A stretch of 49,315 nt of DNA. It comes from Bacteroidaceae bacterium. Lineage in GTDB: Bacteria > Bacteroidota > Bacteroidia > Bacteroidales > Bacteroidaceae. The DNA is taken from contig CAADWS010000182.1 in assembly GCA_900752815.1 (NCBI GenBank), forward strand, positions 1 through 49,315. Reading direction: 5' to 3'. Position numbers and translations under genes: made by a program. A model generated the notes under the pieces. It saw only the letters and a list, made by a program, of their open reading frames with translations, had not been told where the DNA came from and did not search any database. Shown here piece after piece: positions 28,855-37,234 of the stretch (position 1 is the first letter of the stretch; each line of letters opens with the position of its first letter).

Positions 28855-29559
28855 TTACGACTCAAGGAAATAGTTGACCGAAGTGACTACGCGCACCTTC
28901 TTGATGTAGGGCGTGTACTGGTCGCGGTCCTCAATGCTGAAAAGACCTTGTGTGGCCGACTGTATCTTGCCGAGTTCGCTTTGAGAGTCTTTGGCGAATT
29001 TTTCAGCGGCTTCGCGGGCATTTCGGGTGGCTTCCTCAATCATTTCAGGCTTGATTTCGTTGAGGCTGGTGAAGTTGTATTGCACCCGGCTTTGCCATTC
29101 GCCGGCCACGATGGCGATGCCGTCTTTGAGCAGTTCGCTCATTTTGGGGATGACGCCCGTTACGAGGTCCACCTGCTTGGAAGCGACGGTGAGCGATGCG
29201 GTTACGGTATATCGGTCGCCCTGCACCTGCGATGTGTTGTAGCGTTCGGCACTCCGGTCGACGACTTCGGGGGCGGCGACACTGATTTCTTCAGCCTTGA
29301 TACCGTTTTTCGCCAGAAAATCCTTGATGCGCTGCGTTTTCTGGTTGATGTCGGCATAGAGCGCCGAGAGGTTGTTGCCCGTGGTGCGGAACAGAATCGG
29401 CCAGATGACGTGGTCGGCCTTCACTTCACGTTCGGCAAGACCGCGTACTGATACGACGCGGCTGCGTTGTGCCATGCTGTCGAGACCCCAATACACGCAC
29501 AGTCCCATCAGAAAGAGTCCGAGGGCGATAACGACGGATTCAAGTTTGAAATTTTTCAT
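28855..29559 (-). CDS. SIMPL domain-containing protein
   Basis: 234 residues with one N-terminal membrane helix at about 8-27 and an exported SIMPL (DUF541, BP26/OMP28-like) domain. Typical features are VSVRGLAEREVKADHVIWPI, the repeated YADINQKTQRIKDFLAKNGI and the late AREAAEKFAKDSQSELGKI helix. Family members often form oligomeric rings in the envelope and have been tied to oxidative stress, but the molecular role is unknown. Monocistronic by spacing: 390 nt upstream to dusB and 314 nt downstream. Confidence 0.88.
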   Translation of the reverse strand: MKNFKLESVVIALGLFLMGLCVYWGLDSMAQRSRVVSVRGLAEREVKADHVIWPILFRTTGNNLSALYADINQKTQRIKDFLAKNGIKAEEISVAAPEVVDRSAERYNTSQVQGDRYTVTASLTVASKQVDLVTGVIPKMSELLKDGIAIVAGEWQSRVQYNFTSLNEIKPEMIEEATRNAREAAEKFAKDSQSELGKIQSATQGLFSIEDRDQYTPYIKKVRVVTSVNYFLES

Positions 29560-29758
29560 AGATACGGAATTTTAGGTGCGAGCTCTGTTTGTTTTTTATC
29601 GAACTGGCCGCCTGGGCAGCAGAACTCATTAACTGCCGGCAGCGGTGCGATTTGTGGGTAAAGGTAGGAAAAAAAGGAGGAGGAACTTCACTTTTCGTAA
29701 TATTTAACTTTCAGCCACTTGTGTGGAGAGGAACGGGAGGGGAAAGAAAAAAGCATTT

Positions 29759-29781
29759 GCGCCGGAAGGTTTGTCCGGCGC
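29759..29781 (-). terminator. possible hairpin terminator
   Basis: GCGCCGGA pairs with TCCGGCGC around a 7-nt loop. On the minus strand a T-run starts about 7 nt after the stem. It lies roughly 170 nt beyond the dusB stop, behind the repeat-derived hairpin. Confidence 0.4.
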
Positions 29782-29847
29782 GTGAAGGTGTGGGGCGTTT
29801 GGGGAAATGGCGGATGGCGGAAAACAGTTGGGTATTTAGAAAAATCT

Positions 29848-29902
29848 AAAGTACCGACAGAAAAAACTCTCAGTACTTTCGGATTTTCTAAAGTACTGAG
29901 AG
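29848..29902. repeat. 21-bp family repeat array with inverted unit, forming dusB terminator
   Basis: AAAGTACCGACAG at 29848-29860 and AAAGTACTGAGAG at 29890-29902 are 42 bp (two periods) apart. Between them CTCTCAGTACTTT at 29867-29879 is an inverted unit that pairs perfectly, 13 bp, with the last unit around a 10-nt loop. T-runs flank the hairpin on both strands. It lies 48 nt after the dusB stop and is a plausible terminator for it. Confidence 0.75.
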
Positions 29903-29949
29903 TTTTTCCCGGGGTTTTTCCGTCGGTTCCGTCGGAGGGCCGGCGGGCG

Positions 29950-31014
29950 TCAGATGCCGGTTTCGCCGGAGTTCACGGACTCCTGCGCCCCGGCCTCGGC
30001 CTGTCGGATGAGGGGACGGGTGCTCTCCATGATGTCGAGCAGCCTGTCGAGCGTTTCCGCGCGCAGCATGGCGATGCGCGTCTGCCGGAAGTTGGGCAGT
30101 CCCTTGAACAGCGGTGTGGCGGCCAGGTGGCGGCGGATGTGGAGAATGCCGCGGTATTCGTCAATGCGGGCTACGCTCTGGCGCACCTGTTCGATGAGCA
30201 CGTCGAGCTTCCAGTCGGCACTGAGCGGAGCGTGCTGGCTGTGCAGGCTGAGGTCGGTCTGTGCGTGGCGGCCGGGCTGCACGGCATCACCGATTTCCTT
30301 GAAAATCCAGGGCTGGCCAAAGGTGGCGCGGCCTATCATGACGGCATCCACGCCGTAGGTTTCGAAATTGCGGAGCGCATCTGCGGGGGTGCATACGTCG
30401 CCGTTGCCGATGATGGGGATGTGCATGCGCGGGTTGCGCTTCACTTCGCCGATGAGGGTCCAGTCGGCTTCTCCCGTATACATTTGCGTGCGGGTGCGGC
30501 CGTGGATGGTGAGCGCCTGTATGCCGCAGTCCTGTAACTGTTCGGCCAGGGGCACAATGACTTTGTGCTCCGCGTCCCAGCCCAGGCGGGTCTTCACGGT
30601 GACGGGCACGCTGACGGCATCGACCACGGCACGGGTGATTTCGAGCATCAGCGGCAGGTTTTGCAGCATACCGGCTCCGGCACCTTTTCCGGCCACGCGC
30701 TTCACGGGGCAGCCGAAGTTGATGTCGAGCACGTCGGGGTGTGCGCGTTCCACCACAATCTGGGCGGCATCGCGCATGGCCACGGGGTCCTTGCCGTATA
30801 TCTGGATGGCCACGGGGCGCTCTTCATCGCATACGGTCAGTTTTTCCAGACTTTTGTTGACCATGCGTACGAGGGCGTCGGCGGCGACAAATTCGGAGTA
30901 GACCATGGAGGCACCCATCTGGCGGCAGAGCAGGCGGAAGCCGATGTCGGTGACATCCTCCATGGGGGCGAGCAGCAGCGGGCGTTCGCCCAAATCGATG
31001 TTTCCTATTTTCAT
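29950..31014 (-). CDS. dusB: tRNA-dihydrouridine synthase DusB
   Basis: FMN-dependent enzyme reducing uridine to dihydrouridine in the tRNA D-loop. 354 residues. TIM-barrel start LLLAPMEDVTDIGFRLLCR, catalytic Cys102 in DINFGCPVKRV, FMN-binding VKTRLGW and PIIGNGDV. Length is slightly above the usual 320-340 because of a C-terminal tail. It is last in a minus-strand operon with ribF, whose product makes FMN, the DusB cofactor. The CPBP gene ends 33 nt upstream. Confidence 0.94.
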   Translation of the reverse strand: MKIGNIDLGERPLLLAPMEDVTDIGFRLLCRQMGASMVYSEFVAADALVRMVNKSLEKLTVCDEERPVAIQIYGKDPVAMRDAAQIVVERAHPDVLDINFGCPVKRVAGKGAGAGMLQNLPLMLEITRAVVDAVSVPVTVKTRLGWDAEHKVIVPLAEQLQDCGIQALTIHGRTRTQMYTGEADWTLIGEVKRNPRMHIPIIGNGDVCTPADALRNFETYGVDAVMIGRATFGQPWIFKEIGDAVQPGRHAQTDLSLHSQHAPLSADWKLDVLIEQVRQSVARIDEYRGILHIRRHLAATPLFKGLPNFRQTRIAMLRAETLDRLLDIMESTRPLIRQAEAGAQESVNSGETGI

Positions 31015-31047
31015 ACCTTTCTGTGTGGGGAGTCGGTGATTCGGGGA

Positions 31048-31848
31048 TTAGGGGGTGGTGAGGTCGATGCGCGAGACGCCTTCCTGTCGCCACCATTGCC
31101 ACAGCAGCAGGAGCGAGAGCAGGCAGAGCGCGGTGCCGGCGCCGACGGTGGCGGCGGCAGGCCATTCCCGGATGAGGCGGTCGGCCGACGGGAAGAAGAA
31201 CAGCGCCACGGCCAGGCTGTTGTTGAGCACATGGGCCCAGGAGGACAGCCGCACATTGCCGGTGCGTACATAGAGCAGGCCGAGCAGGAATCCCACGACG
31301 GCGGCCGGCACCGACTGGGCGGGATTGCCGTGGACGGCGGCAAAGAGCACGGCGCTCACAGCGGCGGCCGCTATCGGCTTCTGCGACTTGCGGGCCAGAT
31401 GGCGCAGGATGCTTTCGCGAAACGCCATTTCTTCGCTGACGGGGCCTGCGAGGCAGAGCAGCAGCAGGCACCACAGGTTGTGCTTCATGCCGTCGAAGAA
31501 AAGGGTGGTGCCGTGGTCGGCCAGGTCGAAGGGCGCGAGGATGAGACTTTCGCCGACGGCGAAGCAGAGCAGGGCAGCCAGCGCCTTCAGTTCGCTCCGG
31601 CGGGGCAGCTGGCACAGGCTCTGAAGACTGGATCGGCGGGCCACGCGTGTGGCCGTGAGCAGACCGATGAGCAGGAGCGAGCCCCAGAACAGGGCAACGC
31701 CGCTGGCGGCGGGCTGCTGCAGCAGAAGGCCGTAGTCGAGCGGCTGGCCGGCGCTGATGCGGTCGGCGTTCAGCCACAGGAGCGCAAGGGCAGAGCACAC
31801 CAGTTGGGTGCCGATGAAGAGCAGCAGGGCAGTGATGGCTTTCAGCAT
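31048..31848 (-). CDS. CPBP-family intramembrane protease
   Basis: Polytopic membrane protein of 266 residues related to CAAX prenyl protease 2 and bacteriocin-immunity (Abi) proteins. The three family motifs are present: EExxxR at 139-144 (EEMAFR), FxxxH ending at His173 and HxxxN at 206-209. The ATG at 31848 overlaps the ribF stop in ATGCTGA, so coupling decides this start; the longer in-frame extension reads antisense-like Arg/Pro-rich sequence. Substrate unknown. Confidence 0.88.
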   Translation of the reverse strand: MLKAITALLLFIGTQLVCSALALLWLNADRISAGQPLDYGLLLQQPAASGVALFWGSLLLIGLLTATRVARRSSLQSLCQLPRRSELKALAALLCFAVGESLILAPFDLADHGTTLFFDGMKHNLWCLLLLCLAGPVSEEMAFRESILRHLARKSQKPIAAAAVSAVLFAAVHGNPAQSVPAAVVGFLLGLLYVRTGNVRLSSWAHVLNNSLAVALFFFPSADRLIREWPAAATVGAGTALCLLSLLLLWQWWRQEGVSRIDLTTP

Positions 31849-32837
31849 GGGGAGAGTATTTGCAGGGCCTGGCTTTCGTCCTTCTGGAGCTGGGCCTTGA
31901 GTTGGTCGAGAGAGTCGAATTTCTGTTCGTTGCGCAGGCGTCCGACGAATTGGAGCGTCAGTGTCTGGCCGTAGAGGTTGCCGTCGAAGCCGAAAAGGTG
32001 GGCTTCGATGGAGCGGTCGTTCCCGTTGTTGAGTGTGGGCCGGTGTCCGATGTTGAGCATGGCGGGATAGCGCCCGCAGCCGGTTTCGGCGTAGACGGCA
32101 TACACTCCGCACGCCGGCACAAGGAGGTCGGGATGCTCTGGGCACAGGTTGGCGGTGGGGAAGCCGAGCCCGTGCCCCATGTGGTGGCCGGACACGACGG
32201 TGCCGCGCAGGTGGTAATAGCGGCCGAGACATTCGCGGGCTTTCTCCACGCATCCGTTCTCGAGAAAGCGGCGCACGACGGACGAACTCACCGTATATTC
32301 TTCGTTGCAGAGCGGGCGGGCCGCCGTCACTTCCATGCCCATTTCACGGCCGTAGGCGCAATAGTCCGCAAATCCTTCGTTGCGGCCCGCTCCGAAGCGG
32401 TGGTCGTAGCCGATGACGAGACAACGCACCCGCAGACAGTCGAAAAGATAGCGTTGCATGAATTCGCGGGCGCTGAGTGCCGCCATTTCGGGCGTGAACT
32501 GCAGCACGGCGCAGGCGTCCAGTCCGCAGTCGGCCAGCAGGCTGAGTTTCGTTTCGGTAGTGGTGAGCAGGCGGGGCCGGTAGTCGGTTTGCAGTGTGCG
32601 GCGCGGATGGTCGGCAAAAGTGACAGCCATGGTTTTCAGGCCGTGGAGGCGTGCAGCTTTGCCCACCTGCTGAAGCAGAAAACGGTGTCCCTGGTGCACA
32701 CCGTCGAAAAAGCCGATGGTGGCGCAGAAAAACGCCGTTTCACCGTCGTTTCCGGCTGTTCCGGCAACGGCATTGCCCGGGCCGGCCTGTCGGGCCGGCT
32801 CCAGTGCTTCGGGGGCGGGTGGATAAATAATCTGCAT
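31842..32837 (-). CDS. ribF: bifunctional riboflavin kinase / FAD synthetase RibF
   Basis: Makes FMN from riboflavin and then FAD. 331 residues. The N-terminal FAD synthetase nucleotidyltransferase domain has ATIGFFDGVHQGHRFLL near 40-56; the C-terminal riboflavin kinase domain shows GHGLGFPTANL and the NIGHRPTLN segment. It follows the HAD gene by 7 nt and overlaps the CPBP gene by 7 nt. An N-terminal stretch of about 35 residues before the usual start of the domain is slightly longer than common. Confidence 0.95.
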   Translation of the reverse strand: MQIIYPPAPEALEPARQAGPGNAVAGTAGNDGETAFFCATIGFFDGVHQGHRFLLQQVGKAARLHGLKTMAVTFADHPRRTLQTDYRPRLLTTTETKLSLLADCGLDACAVLQFTPEMAALSAREFMQRYLFDCLRVRCLVIGYDHRFGAGRNEGFADYCAYGREMGMEVTAARPLCNEEYTVSSSVVRRFLENGCVEKARECLGRYYHLRGTVVSGHHMGHGLGFPTANLCPEHPDLLVPACGVYAVYAETGCGRYPAMLNIGHRPTLNNGNDRSIEAHLFGFDGNLYGQTLTLQFVGRLRNEQKFDSLDQLKAQLQKDESQALQILSPC

Positions 32838-32844
32838 GTCGGAA

Positions 32845-33501
32845 TCAGCGTTGGGTCATACTGGGCAGGTCGGCTTCCGTCTTGCCGTTGAGGCGGCCAT
32901 CCTCGTCGAAGTAGCCGAACCACAGGCTTCCGGCCGGCGCCAGCAGCGACTGCAGGCCGCATTGGCGGGCTGCGCGGCAGTTGACGTCGGAGTCGTCGAA
33001 GAACAGAATGTCGGCGGGGTCACAGCCGATACCTTCGGCCACGGCACGGTAGATGGCGGGGTCGGGTTTCTCCACTCCGAGCTCGTAGGAAAGGAAAACC
33101 TTGTCGAAGAAGTCCTCCAGCTGCAGGCCCTTGTAGCGGAAATAACGGTCGCGCGCCATGTCCCAATGTACCACGTTCGTGTTGCTTAACACGTAGAGGG
33201 GATAGTGCCGCTTGATTTTGAGTAGCATTTCGAGCCGTTCCTCGGGAACGTCGAGCAGATACTGTTCCCAAGCCCCGACGATGGCTTCGTCGGTGAGCTG
33301 GGGCTTTCCGCTCAGTTGCCGCAGCTGTTCGCAGAATTCCGGAACGGTGATTTTTCCGCGTTCCAGCTGTGAAAGTATGCCGGCCTGCGCATAGGTGCCG
33401 ATGAGTGGCCGTATGTCGAAACCGATGGCATCGAAAGCTGCGATGCAGCGCGACTTGTCCAAATCGACAAGTACGCCTCCGAAGTCAAAGAGTAGGTTCA
33501 T
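32845..33501 (-). CDS. HAD-superfamily hydrolase (phosphatase)
   Basis: 218 residues, HAD subfamily IA type. Motif I LLFDFGGVL with nucleophile Asp6, motif II LSNTN, Lys in VEKPDPAIYR and motif IV FFDDSDVN are all present, with an alpha-helical cap in between. Motif I has DFGG in place of the more common DxDG, as in YihX-like enzymes, so the second acidic residue is missing. The substrate cannot be told; a nucleotide or sugar phosphate, or FMN given ribF beside it, are all possible. It overlaps the upstream U32 gene by 17 nt. Confidence 0.88.
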   Translation of the reverse strand: MNLLFDFGGVLVDLDKSRCIAAFDAIGFDIRPLIGTYAQAGILSQLERGKITVPEFCEQLRQLSGKPQLTDEAIVGAWEQYLLDVPEERLEMLLKIKRHYPLYVLSNTNVVHWDMARDRYFRYKGLQLEDFFDKVFLSYELGVEKPDPAIYRAVAEGIGCDPADILFFDDSDVNCRAARQCGLQSLLAPAGSLWFGYFDEDGRLNGKTEADLPSMTQR

Positions 33502-34732
33502 TGCTTACGAGTTTATATAATTTGTCGGAAGGACGGATTTTCTCCGGCACGGCGATGGATACCGCCATCCCTTTCGTTGCTTTCTCCACGGGACCGTTGT
33601 CATAGTGGATTTCGGCGGCGTCAACATAAATCACGCCCGTAGTGGGACCGATGATGACGAGCTTGTCGCCGACACTGATTTCGCCGGCTTCGATGTAGAA
33701 TTCGCCTACGCCGAGGCGGGAGAAGTATTTCACGCCCTTGCCCACGTACACTTTTTTCTCCGTGGCGCTGGAACCGTATTTGGCGCTCCATTCGCCGAGA
33801 CGCTGCCCCAGGTAGTAGCCGTCCCAGAAGCCGCGGTTGAAGACGGTGGCCAGGCGGCGGTCCCATTCGGCCACCTTCTCTTCGCTGAAGGTGCCTTCCT
33901 CAACGGCGCGGACGGCTTCCTGATAGCATTTGACGACGGTGTACACGTATTCTGCACTGCGGGCACGGCCCTCAATCTTGAACACGCGCACGCCGGCAGC
34001 GGCCATTTTGTCGATGAAACCGATAGTTTTCAAGTCCTTCGGACTCATGATGTATTTGTTGTCGACATCGAGCTCCACACCGGTTTCACGGTCGCGCACG
34101 GTGTAGCTCCGCCGGCACACCTGCATGCATTCTCCGCGGTTGGCCGAGTGCCCGAGGTTGTCGAGCGACAGGTAGCATTTTCCGCTGACGGCCATGCACA
34201 GCGCGCCGTGGCAGAACATTTCGATGCGGACGGGTTCGCCGGCCGGTCCGCAGATATGTTCCTGCTCGATGGCCTCGTGGATTTTCTTCACCTGTGTCAG
34301 GTTCAGTTCGCGGGCCAGCACCACCACGTCGGCGTAGCGGGCATAGAACTTGAGGGCTTCGGCGTTGGAAATGTTGAGCTGGGTGGACAGGTGCACTTCC
34401 TGTCCGATTTCATGGCAATAGGCCAGCACGGCCACGTCGGCGGCGATGACGGCCGAGATGCCGGCTTCCTTGGCCGCATCGCAGATGCGGCGCATGAGTT
34501 CGAGGTCCTCGTCGTAGATGATGGTGTTCACCGTCAGGTAGCTTTTCACTCCCTGCGCATTGCACGTTGCGGCAATTTCGCGGAGGTCGTCGATGGTGAA
34601 TCGGCTGGCCGAGTGGGCGCGCATGTTCAGCGCCTCTATGCCGAAGTATACCGAGTCGGCGCCGGCTTTGAGGGCGGCTGCGAGCGATTCGCGGCTTCCG
34701 GCCGGAGCCATGATTTCATGCATTTTGCTCAT
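33485..34732 (-). CDS. U32 family protein, probable tRNA/rRNA hydroxylation enzyme
   Basis: Annotated in general as peptidase U32; characterised relatives (TrhP/YegQ, RlhA) hydroxylate RNA using prephenate. 415 residues from MSKMHEIMAPAGS at 34732; an in-frame extension reaches into argB and was excluded. The signature EMFCHGALCMAVSGKCYLS, ending with NRGECMQVCR, lies at about 171-207, with Cys174, Cys179, Cys186, Cys202 and Cys206, which may bind an iron-sulfur cluster. It starts 10 nt after argB and overlaps the HAD gene by 17 nt. With dusB in the same operon, tRNA U34 hydroxylation is a reasonable inference. Confidence 0.88.
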   Translation of the reverse strand: MSKMHEIMAPAGSRESLAAALKAGADSVYFGIEALNMRAHSASRFTIDDLREIAATCNAQGVKSYLTVNTIIYDEDLELMRRICDAAKEAGISAVIAADVAVLAYCHEIGQEVHLSTQLNISNAEALKFYARYADVVVLARELNLTQVKKIHEAIEQEHICGPAGEPVRIEMFCHGALCMAVSGKCYLSLDNLGHSANRGECMQVCRRSYTVRDRETGVELDVDNKYIMSPKDLKTIGFIDKMAAAGVRVFKIEGRARSAEYVYTVVKCYQEAVRAVEEGTFSEEKVAEWDRRLATVFNRGFWDGYYLGQRLGEWSAKYGSSATEKKVYVGKGVKYFSRLGVGEFYIEAGEISVGDKLVIIGPTTGVIYVDAAEIHYDNGPVEKATKGMAVSIAVPEKIRPSDKLYKLVSNEPTL

Positions 34733-34742
34733 GTGCGTGGAT

Positions 34743-35513
34743 TTATTGGATGGTGGTGCCGTGCAGGTTGGCAATGTCGCCGGCGTGAGTGATGATGACG
34801 CGTTCCACACCGGCCTCGACGGCTGCCAGGCAATTTTCGATTTTGGGAATCATGCCGCCCGAAACGATGCCGTCGGCCACCAGGCGGTTGAAACTTTCGC
34901 GGCCGATTTGCGGGATGACGCTGGTCGGGTCGTCGGGATTGCGCAATACACCGGCGTGTTCAAAGCAGTAGGTCAGCGTCACGTCAAAGTGTCGGGCCAG
35001 TGCTTTGGCCGTTTCTCCGGCGATGGTGTCGGCATTGGTGTTCAGCAGATGGCCTTCGCCGTCGTGGGTGAGAGGTGCCATGACGGGGACGATGCCGGAA
35101 CGGATGAGCTGGGCAAGCCGCTCACCGTCCACGCGGTCCACGTCGCCTACGAAACCGTAGTCCACGTCCTTCACCTCGCGTTTGTGCGAACGGATGACGT
35201 CAATGTCGGCGCCGGTCAGGCCGAGTGCGCAAATGCCGCAGGCCTGCAGCCGTGCCACTACGTTCTTGTTGACCAGTCCGCCGTAGACCATGGTGACAAC
35301 CTGCAGCATGGAGGCGTCGGTGATGCGGCGGCCGTTTACCATCTGGGTTTCGATGCCGAGCCGTGCGGCCATGTCGGTGGCCGTGCGGCCGCCTCCGTGC
35401 ACCAGTACCTTGTGTCCTTCGAGTGCGGAGAAATCGCGAATCAACTGTGCCAGCGAGGCTTCGTTTTCCACGATTTTCCCGCCGACTTTAACGAGGGTCA
35501 GTTTTTCTTTCAT
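34743..35513 (-). CDS. argB: acetylglutamate kinase ArgB (possibly N-succinylglutamate kinase)
   Basis: Second step of arginine biosynthesis, phosphorylating an N-acylglutamate. 256 residues from MKEKLTLVKVGGK at 35513; the in-frame extension to 35975 covers the repeat array and was rejected. VKVGGK at 8-13 binds phosphate, HGGG at 39-42 binds the substrate, and VSGGMIPKIENCLAAVE is the conserved C-terminal motif. Bacteroides fragilis runs this pathway on succinylated intermediates, so the natural substrate may be N-succinylglutamate. No other arg gene is nearby. First gene of the operon ending in dusB; -7 element at 35533. Confidence 0.94.
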   Translation of the reverse strand: MKEKLTLVKVGGKIVENEASLAQLIRDFSALEGHKVLVHGGGRTATDMAARLGIETQMVNGRRITDASMLQVVTMVYGGLVNKNVVARLQACGICALGLTGADIDVIRSHKREVKDVDYGFVGDVDRVDGERLAQLIRSGIVPVMAPLTHDGEGHLLNTNADTIAGETAKALARHFDVTLTYCFEHAGVLRNPDDPTSVIPQIGRESFNRLVADGIVSGGMIPKIENCLAAVEAGVERVIITHAGDIANLHGTTIQ

Positions 35514-35532
35514 ATGTGTATAGAATTCAGTG

Positions 35533-35563
35533 CAAAAATACGAGTTTTCCCGCTTTCGGACAA
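35533..35563 (-). promoter_or_regulatory. argB operon promoter
   Basis: On the minus strand TTG (35563-35561), 20 bp, then TATTTTTG (35540-35533). The -7 element lies 20 bp from the start codon, so the leader is about 13 nt. Confidence 0.6.
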
Positions 35564-35762
35564 GCAAAGCCCGAAATGTCCGCAGATTTTTTCCGGGACG
35601 TAGCGGCCGGAATACGGGCATGCTTCCCGTCCGCGTGGTCAGCACGGGAAAAGGGGAGAGGCTGCGCAGGTGGTGGAAACGGGGAATTGCGGACGGTGAC
35701 GGGCCGGATGTGAAGCGGCAAGTTGGCTGTGGGGAAAACGCACGCCGGACCTTGAGAAAACA

Positions 35763-35846
35763 AAAGTACCGACAGTTTTTCCTAAAGTACTGACAGAAAT
35801 TTCTAAAGTACCGATAGAATTTTCTAAAGTACTGACTGTTTTTCTG
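35763..35846 (+). repeat. four-unit tandem repeat, exact 21-bp period
   Basis: Cores AAAGTACCGACAG (35763), AAAGTACTGACAG (35784), AAAGTACCGATAG (35805) and AAAGTACTGACTG (35826), each followed by an 8-nt A/T-rich part ending mostly in TCT. ACC and ACT alternate, suggesting duplication of a 42-bp dimer. It lies between cydB (3' side) and argB (5' side). Confidence 0.9.
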
Positions 35847-35962
35847 TGCATGTCGGCAGTTCTGTCCTGTGCTGCATTTGCGGTTTTCTCTGCCGGGCGT
35901 TGCGTTCCCGAAGGCAGGGCGAAAGGGCTTTTGAAGTGTGAAAACTTCGGTGAAACCGACAA

Positions 35963-35997
35963 AAAAACGTCTCATCCCATGGGGGAGAGACGTTTTT
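35963..35997 (-). terminator. cydB terminator
   Basis: AAAAACGTCTC pairs with GAGACGTTTTT around a 13-nt loop, 26 nt after the cydB stop, with a T-run on either strand. Confidence 0.85.
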
Positions 35998-36022
35998 GTA
36001 TTTCTGTGACCATCCAGCCGGT

Positions 36023-37171
36023 CTAATATTTGTGCTTCTCTTCGTTCAGTTCTTCGCGGGTCAGACTTTTGCGGTCGATGGCGTGCCAGGCATAGAAGAT
36101 GTAGGCCAGCACCAGCGGAATCAGGAACGAGACGATGGACATAGCCGTCAGAGTAAATTCACTGGAACAGCTGTTGGAGAGCGTGAGCGAACTTTGCAGG
36201 TCGGCCGTGGAAGGATAGTAGGCCGTGTGGTTATAGCCGGCCAGGCAAAGCAGGCCGAGCACGGTGAATACCGTTCCGAATCCGGTGCTCCATATGCCGC
36301 GGGTGAACTTTTCATCGGCCAGTGTGCGGATGATGCCGTGCAGCACGTAGCCCACACCGAAGACGAAGAGGAAGGGCACTGAGCGTATTTCAAGCAGATT
36401 GTGCAGGTATTTGTAGGGTTCCAGCACGATGGTGCGGTCGTCGGCTACGGCAAATCCGTCTTTTGTCAGCAGATAAACGAGAAAGCCGACAAAGGCGATG
36501 AGGAAGCCGACGCTTTCGTTGCGGACAACGCGGCGGAGCCGCCGGCGCAACGTGGTGTCGGCCACATTGTTGATGAGATAGAGCGCTCCCAGCAGGCGTG
36601 CCAGCAGGGTGACGGCGATGCCCAGCACCCAGTTCCAGGGGTTGAAGAGGGCGTCGATGCCGTGCCACTGGTTGGCCCAGGAGCTGATGACCGGACTGGG
36701 CAGGGTGCCGCCCATGGCATTCTTGTTGACGATAAACTCAGACCCTGTGAAGAAGGTGGCGACGGCAGCGCCAATCAGGAAGGGTCCCAAAATGCCGTTG
36801 AATACGAGGAATCCGCGGTAGGCATTGCGCCCGATGACATTGCCGGGCTTGCTTTGAAACTCATAGGCCACGGCCTGCAGGACAAAGCTGACCAGAATGA
36901 GCATCCACAGCCAGTAGGCTCCGCCGAAGCTGGTGCTGTAGAAAAGCGGGAAGGAGGCGAAGAAGGCTCCACCGAAGGTGACGAGGGTGGTAAAGGTAAA
37001 TTCCCATTTACGCCCGGTGGAGTTGACGATAAGGGCTCTTTCCTCTTCGGTTCGTCCCACCTGGAAAATGAGGGAGTTGGCGCCCTGCACGAACAGCAGG
37101 AACACGAGAATCGCTCCCAGCAGGGAAACGAGAAACCACCAGTATTCTTGTAATAATGTGTAGCTTATCAT
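36023..37171 (-). CDS. cydB: cytochrome bd oxidase subunit II
   Basis: Integral membrane subunit of the quinol-oxidising, high-affinity terminal oxidase, 382 residues with about nine helices. Family features include YTLLQEYWWFLVSLLGAILV at the N-terminus and FDGG-type regions replaced by the Bacteroidetes form LVQGANSLIFQVGRTEEER. It follows cydA by 63 nt and ends the DUF4492-cydA-cydB unit, with a terminator at 35963. In gut Bacteroidales this oxidase permits growth at nanomolar oxygen. Confidence 0.93.
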   Translation of the reverse strand: MISYTLLQEYWWFLVSLLGAILVFLLFVQGANSLIFQVGRTEEERALIVNSTGRKWEFTFTTLVTFGGAFFASFPLFYSTSFGGAYWLWMLILVSFVLQAVAYEFQSKPGNVIGRNAYRGFLVFNGILGPFLIGAAVATFFTGSEFIVNKNAMGGTLPSPVISSWANQWHGIDALFNPWNWVLGIAVTLLARLLGALYLINNVADTTLRRRLRRVVRNESVGFLIAFVGFLVYLLTKDGFAVADDRTIVLEPYKYLHNLLEIRSVPFLFVFGVGYVLHGIIRTLADEKFTRGIWSTGFGTVFTVLGLLCLAGYNHTAYYPSTADLQSSLTLSNSCSSEFTLTAMSIVSFLIPLVLAYIFYAWHAIDRKSLTREELNEEKHKY

Positions 37172-37234
37172 AATGATTATCGTTACTTCGGAAGGTGTAA
37201 GGAAAGTTGTCGTTAAGGGTAGACCGTGTCGGGG

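Larger units (their letters stand above)
29560..29949. other. intergenic with repeat-derived terminator
   Basis: Holds the 21-bp repeat family array at 29848-29902 and a hairpin GCGCCGGA/TCCGGCGC at 29759-29781. No gene seen. A degenerate TACCTTTA near 29658 on the minus strand might be the SIMPL -7 element. Confidence 0.5.
35514..36022. other. intergenic with 21-bp repeat array
   Basis: Contains the argB promoter (35533-35563), the four-unit 21-bp array (35763-35846) and the cydB terminator (35963-35997). Nothing else recognised. Confidence 0.5.

Noticed and set aside
35763..35846. CRISPR array
   Set aside because: Units are directly adjacent at 21 bp with only 8-nt similar A/T-rich parts, no unique spacers of about 30 bp and no cas genes.
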